A DNA stretch of 10,974 nt, taken from NCBI GenBank assembly GCA_003524335.1, contig DQHV01000207.1, positions 12,811-23,784 on the forward strand, in the 5' to 3' direction. How positions within the stretch are numbered: the stretch's first letter is position 1; the number at the start of each line of letters is the position of its first letter. The position numbers and the translations under genes were made by a program. A model generated the notes under the pieces. The model worked only from the letters and a program-made list of their open reading frames with translations. It ran no database searches and had not been told where the DNA came from. Shown here piece after piece: positions 6,685 through 10,974 of the stretch. The DNA is from Candidatus Aminicenantota bacterium. GTDB lineage: Bacteria > Acidobacteriota > Aminicenantia > Aminicenantales > UBA8522.

Positions 6685-7898
6685 CCGCTCCTTGACCCGC
6701 CGGGGAAATAAACGTAATCCGCGAGCGAGACCGCCCGGCCTTTTCGGCTCCAGGGGACGCCGAGCTCGGAGGGAAGCGAATTTTTCTGGTAGCATTCGTC
6801 GAGCACCTCGGCTAGCCCGGCCACCGTGACCTCCCGGTTTCCCGGCTCTCCCTGCGATACGATGATCTCCCCCGGGAACTCTTCGACCTCCGGCCTGGAA
6901 TCCTGGGCGCCGTTTACGGCAAGAGTCTGCCCCAGTGCTGCTTCGAGCCCGCAGGAGGGCAGGTCTTCGCCTCTCACCTGGTCGATCGCCTCCCACATTT
7001 TCCGGAGCGGCTCTCTGTCGGGGGTGCTGTAGTTTTTCTCGCCGGAAGGAAGAAAGCCTTTGATATCCGATTCCCTTCCCGCCGCTCTGACCGCACCCCG
7101 CTCAAATTCGTAGGAAAAAACCGGGCCGGTGTCGACAGCGGCGGCGTGGGAAACATAGAACAGAATTTCCACTCCGTCGCCGGTGTGGCAGCGGAGGGCG
7201 GCCGTGTCGAAGTTCTCGATCTTGTGGGCGCGATAGAGCTCGGCCTCGACCCGGACCGGCCGGGCTGCGGTCTCTCTCTCCCCGCCGAGGACATAGAACA
7301 TGTTGTGGAGGTCGTGGGCCATGGCGTTGTTGGCCGGGCTGTCCAGGATCCAGCGGCCCTCGGCGTCTTTGAGTTTCCCGGCCCAGTCGTTTCTTCTGTA
7401 ATAAGCTTCATTCCTCGGCCAGAGGTAGAGGCACCTGAGGCGGCGCGGCCGGCCATACATCCCGGCCTGGATGTCGTTCTTCAGAGCCTGGATGGCCGTG
7501 CTGAAAGACCACTGAAACCCGACGGCGACCCATCTCCCGGCCGCTTTTTCGGCTTCCCTCATCCGGAGAACCTCTTGGACCGTCCCGGCCGCCGGCTTTT
7601 CGCAGAGCACGCAGCTTTCCCGCAACAGGGCCAGGCAGGTTTGGGCGCAGTGGAAATGGATCGGCGAGGCGATGATGGCCAAGTCGGCGCGGTACCGCCC
7701 GTAGAATTCCTCCAGCTGTTCGAAGACCGGGATGTCCAGCGCCCGGAGCTCGGCCAGCTGCGGACATCTTCGGGGCTGGGGGTCGACGGTCCCCACAAGA
7801 CGGAAGTCCCGCTTCTCTTTATTCTCCAGGAGCGCGGCGAGGTAGACGGCGCCCATGCCCCCGATCCCGACCAGGACTATGGACACCGGCTTTTTCAT
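6681..7898 (-). CDS. Gfo/Idh/MocA-family NAD(P)-dependent oxidoreductase
   Basis: 405-residue cytosolic dehydrogenase that probably oxidises, reduces or epimerises a sugar or inositol-like compound, coenzyme NAD(P). The N-terminal Rossmann domain starts KPVSIVLVGIGGMG (GxGxxG, residues 11-16). The hallmark CEKP is at 99-102. The C-terminal domain has WAG (172-174) and DSPANNAMAHDLHNM (186-200) with candidate catalytic histidines H195 and H198. NGAQDSRPEVEEFP near the end is also family-typical. I chose ATG 7898; a GTG directly before it (7899-7901) would add one residue, and neither has a clear Shine-Dalgarno. It follows the URO-D-like gene after 6 bp (3 bp if GTG is used), so it is the third gene of the mannosidase operon. 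The C-terminal end overlaps rlmN by 4 bp on the opposite strand. Confidence 0.92.
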   Translation of the reverse strand: MKKPVSIVLVGIGGMGAVYLAALLENKEKRDFRLVGTVDPQPRRCPQLAELRALDIPVFEQLEEFYGRYRADLAIIASPIHFHCAQTCLALLRESCVLCEKPAAGTVQEVLRMREAEKAAGRWVAVGFQWSFSTAIQALKNDIQAGMYGRPRRLRCLYLWPRNEAYYRRNDWAGKLKDAEGRWILDSPANNAMAHDLHNMFYVLGGERETAARPVRVEAELYRAHKIENFDTAALRCHTGDGVEILFYVSHAAAVDTGPVFSYEFERGAVRAAGRESDIKGFLPSGEKNYSTPDREPLRKMWEAIDQVRGEDLPSCGLEAALGQTLAVNGAQDSRPEVEEFPGEIIVSQGEPGNREVTVAGLAEVLDECYQKNSLPSELGVPWSRKGRAVSLADYVYFPGGSRSG

Positions 7899-7904
7899 CA
7901 CGGC

Positions 7905-9044
7905 TCAGTAGTCAGCGAGCTTATGGTACTCGTCGATCATCGCTATGACATTTTCGTAGCGGCTGCCCACGGCGATGCTGTGGCTTGTTCCCAGGATGAA
8001 GCGACCGCCCTCCTTGGCGCAGGCCATGGCCCGGCGCACATCCCCCCGCACGTCATCGGGTGTCCCGGCGACCAGGTTCTCCAGGGAAACGCCGCCCCAG
8101 AGGGCAAACCTTGCTCCATGGCTTTTTTTCAGCCCGCAGAGATCCATCCCGGCGGTTTGCTGGATGGACTGGTAGACGTCGATCCCGACCTCGACAAAGA
8201 AATCCAGGTAAGAATTGACGTTTCCGCAGCTGTGCAGGATGACCTTTTTCCCGAAGTCCTTGTGGAGACGGCATACCCGGGCCTTGTTGGCCTCCAGGAA
8301 ATATCTCCGGAACATCTCCGGGCCGATGAATGGGCCGGTCTTGTGGCCGAAATCGTGGGCGAGCAGGACGGCATCAGAATCCGGATGGACGAGGACGGGG
8401 TCGGCGAGGTCCTGTTCGCGCCGCGCCTGGGCGGTCGCTGCGTCGATGAGTTCCGGTTCTTCCAGGAGGGCGAGCGATGCCTTCTCCAGGCCGCCCGGAA
8501 GCACCAGGCCGACGATCCCACCCGAAGGTCCGCAGATGAACTTCTTGTCCTTGAACTCGCGCACTACAGCATCGAGGACCACCCAGGAACGGGAGTCACG
8601 CTCGGGTACGGCCGGCTCCCGGAGGAAATCATCGAGCCTGAATGTCCTGGCCTCATTAGCCGGGTCCAGGACGCAGGTGATGTCTTCAGTCAGCGCAGAG
8701 TACTTGAAGACCCTCCCGTACCGGTCTTCCCAGGTGGAGTCATCGATCCTCCGCGGCGGGACGTCGTCTTTCTCCGGTGGGATCTCCCACGTGGCCATAG
8801 GGAAGGTGACGATATCGAGCTCGAGCCTGCGATGGAGCTCGATGTGGTCACGGCGGTAGCTCTCGGCCACCTCGTCATGCCGGCCTTCCCAGAAAGCGAT
8901 CTGAGACTTGGCCTTGGCGCGGAGATAGGTCTCGTGGCCGATGACCCTCTCCACTGTATCGAAATCGACCGCGAACTCGCCCCAGGGCACGCGGTCGGGA
9001 ATTCGTCCCTCGAGCGCCGCCTGGACACGTTCCTTGGAGTTCAT
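7905..9044 (-). CDS. URO-D/MtaA-like superfamily protein (not HemE)
   Basis: 379-residue protein of the uroporphyrinogen decarboxylase fold, the branch that includes cobalamin-dependent methyltransferases such as MtaA. Visible: SKERVQAALEGRIPDRVPWG at the start and DFGHKTGPFIGPEMFRRYF (231-249). Next are ILHSCGN (His271, Cys273, an HxC metal-binding motif), then GVDVYQSIQ-like GIDVYQSIQQTAGMDLCGLK (287-306), ALWGGVSLENLVAGTPDDV (314-332) and GTSHSIAVGSRYEN (352-365). Where MtaA has the third zinc-ligand Cys, this protein has His355 (or neighbours), as in many sugar-operon homologues. The arginine-rich RQAGR-type substrate motif of HemE is absent, so haem synthesis is unlikely. Starts by ATGA overlap with the GH38 gene. 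A methyl-transfer or O-demethylation role in sugar use is inference; no corrinoid protein is in the window. Confidence 0.85.
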   Translation of the reverse strand: MNSKERVQAALEGRIPDRVPWGEFAVDFDTVERVIGHETYLRAKAKSQIAFWEGRHDEVAESYRRDHIELHRRLELDIVTFPMATWEIPPEKDDVPPRRIDDSTWEDRYGRVFKYSALTEDITCVLDPANEARTFRLDDFLREPAVPERDSRSWVVLDAVVREFKDKKFICGPSGGIVGLVLPGGLEKASLALLEEPELIDAATAQARREQDLADPVLVHPDSDAVLLAHDFGHKTGPFIGPEMFRRYFLEANKARVCRLHKDFGKKVILHSCGNVNSYLDFFVEVGIDVYQSIQQTAGMDLCGLKKSHGARFALWGGVSLENLVAGTPDDVRGDVRRAMACAKEGGRFILGTSHSIAVGSRYENVIAMIDEYHKLADY

Positions 9045-10974
9045 CGGGGCTCGCGCAAAGGTCTCTCCAGAAGGTCGAGCTCGCGGAAGATCCCGGTGCG
9101 GGGGTTGAAGGAGAGCGTCTTTATCTCGAAGGCGGAGAGGTTGATCTTCTTCCTGGCCCCGGCCCAGGGGAGCGAGAGGAGCGCCGTCCGTTTTTTTCCC
9201 GTGGGTTCGAAGAGGCGGATGATGAGGCTCTTCCCGTCCTCCGCCTTCTTGAGCGCGGTGATTTCGACGGCTTCGCCGCTGAGCTCAACGAAAGGCCGGG
9301 GCTTTTTACCGCGGCCAGCGGGAAAGAAGGTCAGGACGAAGGGCCTCTCGTTCTTGGCCAGCGCCTCCCGGTCGACTGCTCTCAGACGCGAGGACAGGTC
9401 TCCTCCGTTGAGCCAGAAATGGAACATCCTCTCGCCCTGGTCGATCCGCGGCACATAGCGGTCTTGTGCGACCATAGGCCCGGAAGGCACCGGGTCGGCC
9501 GAGTAGGCGGCCGAGCGTAGAAGCGAGAGGCGCAGCTCGCCGCTTTTAAAATCGGAACCGTAGATACAGTCGTTGATGATGGTGAGGGCGGCCTTGTCTT
9601 TGGCGGAGACGGCGGCCACCCACTTCTGGGAGACCGCTTCGTTCCCGTCGGCTGGGAGATCGGTGACCCCGTAGGACGTTTGACCGATGTAGCGGGCTCT
9701 GGGAAAAAGCGTCGGGATTGAGAGCTTCAGCATTTTATCCTTTTCGCACCAGTGAACCCTGATCTCCACTTCAACCTCGGTGCCCTGCCTTGGGAGCAGG
9801 TACTTCAGGAAGATGACGGATCGGCCGTAAGTGAGAACCGACTCGACGACTGCCCGGACTGCGCCGTCTTCGATGACGCGGACGGACGCGGCCGGCTGGG
9901 CCGTGATCCCGGATGCCCGGCTTCCGTCTTTGGGCGAGGCCAGCTTGAACCGGCCGGCGAGGTCCCGGAATCTTTTAACGGTCATCCCCCATGGATCGGC
10001 GCTGTCGTCGATAACCAGGGGCGCAAAGGCGCCCTTGGCCAGGAAGTCTCGGCCGCCCGCCCGGTAACGGTCGAGGAGGCCGGTCCGCGTGTTGATGAGG
10101 ACTTCAAGCTCGTCCGTCCGGAAGTCGACTTTTCCTCCCTCCTTCTTGAGTTGGGGAGCGGGCTTGCGGGGCCGCTTTTCGAGCCGGCAGATGAAGCGGC
10201 TGAGCCGGCCGGGTTCGAGGTCGGCCGCAAAGACGACCTTTTTTCGCCATTCGAGGTTGAGGTTGCTGACCTCTTTTTCAGGCTGGGAGGGGAGGGGCCG
10301 CCCCTGCGCAAAGACCTGGGGAAACTGGTACCCGCCCGACCAGTTGATCTCGGAGGGCTGGAATTCGCAGGACACGATGCCTTTGACTTTGAACGGGTGA
10401 GGGTTGTAGGCGAATACCGGGATCTCGCCCTGTGCCGGCGGCGCCTCGCTGTCGGCCAGGGCGAAAAAGGCCCGCGCCTTGATCCGGGAGAGGATCTCGA
10501 GTCCGTGGTCCAGCCTTCGGACCGACGATTCCTCGGCCGGCTGGATGGCGGAGCCGGGCAGGATGTCGTGGAACTGGCTGAAGGCTAGGTCATAGTGGGC
10601 CTCCCTGAGTTCTTCCTGTGGATACCTCATCAGGCCTTGATAGGCGGCGGCAGCGGCCATCTTTTCGGCCAGGAACAAGTCGTTTTCCAGGCCGCGGTGC
10701 TTCTGCTTGATTCGTGACATGGTCGTATAACACCCGACCGCCCAGGGATTCATGTCCCCTGTGTGCTTTGGAAGCGATGACCGCCGCTTCCCAAGGTCCC
10801 TGAAATAGGCTTCCGGGCGGGAATGCCGAATATCGAAATCCTTCCGCTCAGCCATCAGTTTCTTGAGCTCCACCAGGTCGATTTTGTAGGCGCCGCCCCC
10901 GTGGTCTCCGACTCCCCAGAGCAGAAGGCTCAGCTCGCGGTCCGGGTTGGCGGCGATCCAATCCAGGACTTTCT
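9041..10974 (-). CDS. Glycoside hydrolase family 38 alpha-mannosidase, N-terminal part beyond right edge
   Basis: Zinc-dependent retaining alpha-mannosidase (GH38), 643 residues visible and open to the right edge, so the catalytic N-terminal barrel with the nucleophile Asp and the first Zn ligands is outside. A GTG at 10871-10873 looks like a start but is internal: the frame upstream encodes LLLWGVGDHGGG, a GH38 active-site segment. Downstream are the family helix bundle (HTGDMNPWAVGCYTTMSRIK, then NR-type KQKHRGLENDLFLAEK) and SQFHDILPGSAI, whose His (codon 10568-10570) matches the Zn-ligand His of QHHDAITGT in eukaryotic enzymes. Then follow the beta-sandwich domains: VFAYNPHPF, DELEVLINTRTGLLDRY, VIDDSADPWGM, EVEIRVHWCEKDKMLKLSIP, SQKWVAAVSAKDKAALTIIND, LRLSLLRSA and GERMFHFWLNGGD, all typical GH38. 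Secretion cannot be judged. First visible gene of the operon with the URO-D-like protein and oxidoreductase (stop/start overlap ATGA). Confidence 0.95.
   Translation of the reverse strand, partial: KVLDWIAANPDRELSLLLWGVGDHGGGAYKIDLVELKKLMAERKDFDIRHSRPEAYFRDLGKRRSSLPKHTGDMNPWAVGCYTTMSRIKQKHRGLENDLFLAEKMAAAAAYQGLMRYPQEELREAHYDLAFSQFHDILPGSAIQPAEESSVRRLDHGLEILSRIKARAFFALADSEAPPAQGEIPVFAYNPHPFKVKGIVSCEFQPSEINWSGGYQFPQVFAQGRPLPSQPEKEVSNLNLEWRKKVVFAADLEPGRLSRFICRLEKRPRKPAPQLKKEGGKVDFRTDELEVLINTRTGLLDRYRAGGRDFLAKGAFAPLVIDDSADPWGMTVKRFRDLAGRFKLASPKDGSRASGITAQPAASVRVIEDGAVRAVVESVLTYGRSVIFLKYLLPRQGTEVEVEIRVHWCEKDKMLKLSIPTLFPRARYIGQTSYGVTDLPADGNEAVSQKWVAAVSAKDKAALTIINDCIYGSDFKSGELRLSLLRSAAYSADPVPSGPMVAQDRYVPRIDQGERMFHFWLNGGDLSSRLRAVDREALAKNERPFVLTFFPAGRGKKPRPFVELSGEAVEITALKKAEDGKSLIIRLFEPTGKKRTALLSLPWAGARKKINLSAFEIKTLSFNPRTGIFRELDLLERPLREPR

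Noticed and set aside
7905..9044. HemE (uroporphyrinogen decarboxylase of haem synthesis)
   Set aside because: It lacks the N-terminal RQAGR-type motif, carries an HxC metal motif instead, and lies in a sugar operon rather than with haem genes.
7146..9458. 770-codon open frame on the plus strand antisense to the oxidoreductase, URO-D-like and GH38 genes
   Set aside because: It runs opposite three genes with clear conserved motifs, its translation shows no family motif, and long antisense open frames are expected in GC-rich coding DNA.
9752..10588. 278-codon plus-strand open frame
   Set aside because: It is antisense to well-conserved GH38 motifs and has no recognisable content.
10871..10873. 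GTG as the start of the GH38 gene
   Set aside because: The same frame continues upstream to the edge and encodes the GH38 LWGVGDHGGG segment, so the codon is internal.

Overview
The window is GC-rich, densely packed bacterial DNA with four transcription blocks and no RNA genes, insertion sequences, CRISPR arrays or long gene-free stretches. No marker in it fixes the taxon. The gene style (GH38 mannosidase, URO-D-like protein and Gfo/Idh oxidoreductase in one operon, very large sodium/solute symporter, extended SDRs, GC-rich codons) would suit an uncultivated heterotroph of the Acidobacteriota/Aminicenantota or Planctomycetota kind. This is a weak guess from gene content only.

Layout, left to right. 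Block 1 (+ strand, 2-2513): the 3' part of an extended short-chain dehydrogenase/reductase (SDR) of 3-beta-HSD/epimerase type, a CPBP (CAAX-like) membrane protease-family protein, and a complete second extended SDR. The genes overlap or abut, so they are almost certainly one transcript that starts left of the window. Block 2 (- strand, 3414-2500): a single EamA/DMT-family transporter, convergent with block 1 and overlapping its last gene by 14 bp. Block 3 (+ strand, 3534-6684): a 701-residue sodium:solute symporter followed 4 bp later by rlmN (23S rRNA/tRNA adenine-C2 methyltransferase). Blocks 2 and 3 diverge from a 119-bp intergenic region that carries a plausible sigma70-type promoter on each strand. 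Block 4 (- strand, right edge to 6681): a GH38 alpha-mannosidase whose N-terminal catalytic part lies beyond the right edge, then a URO-D/MtaA-like protein, then a Gfo/Idh/MocA oxidoreductase. Block 4 converges on rlmN with a 4-bp overlap.

How the genes may work together. Block 4 looks like a glycan or glycoside catabolic operon: GH38 would release mannose-type sugar, the Gfo/Idh enzyme would oxidise or epimerise a sugar, and the URO-D-like protein is a candidate for methyl-group or other one-carbon handling. The neighbouring symporter could import the sugar, though it sits in another operon. Block 1 looks like a lipid, isoprenoid or secondary-metabolite reduction cassette whose defining genes are probably upstream. 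The most unusual points are the CPBP gene's start (best Shine-Dalgarno points to an AUA codon overlapping the upstream UAG in the usual ATGA-like geometry), the two large hydrophilic insertions in the symporter, and the mannosidase/URO-D/oxidoreductase trio.
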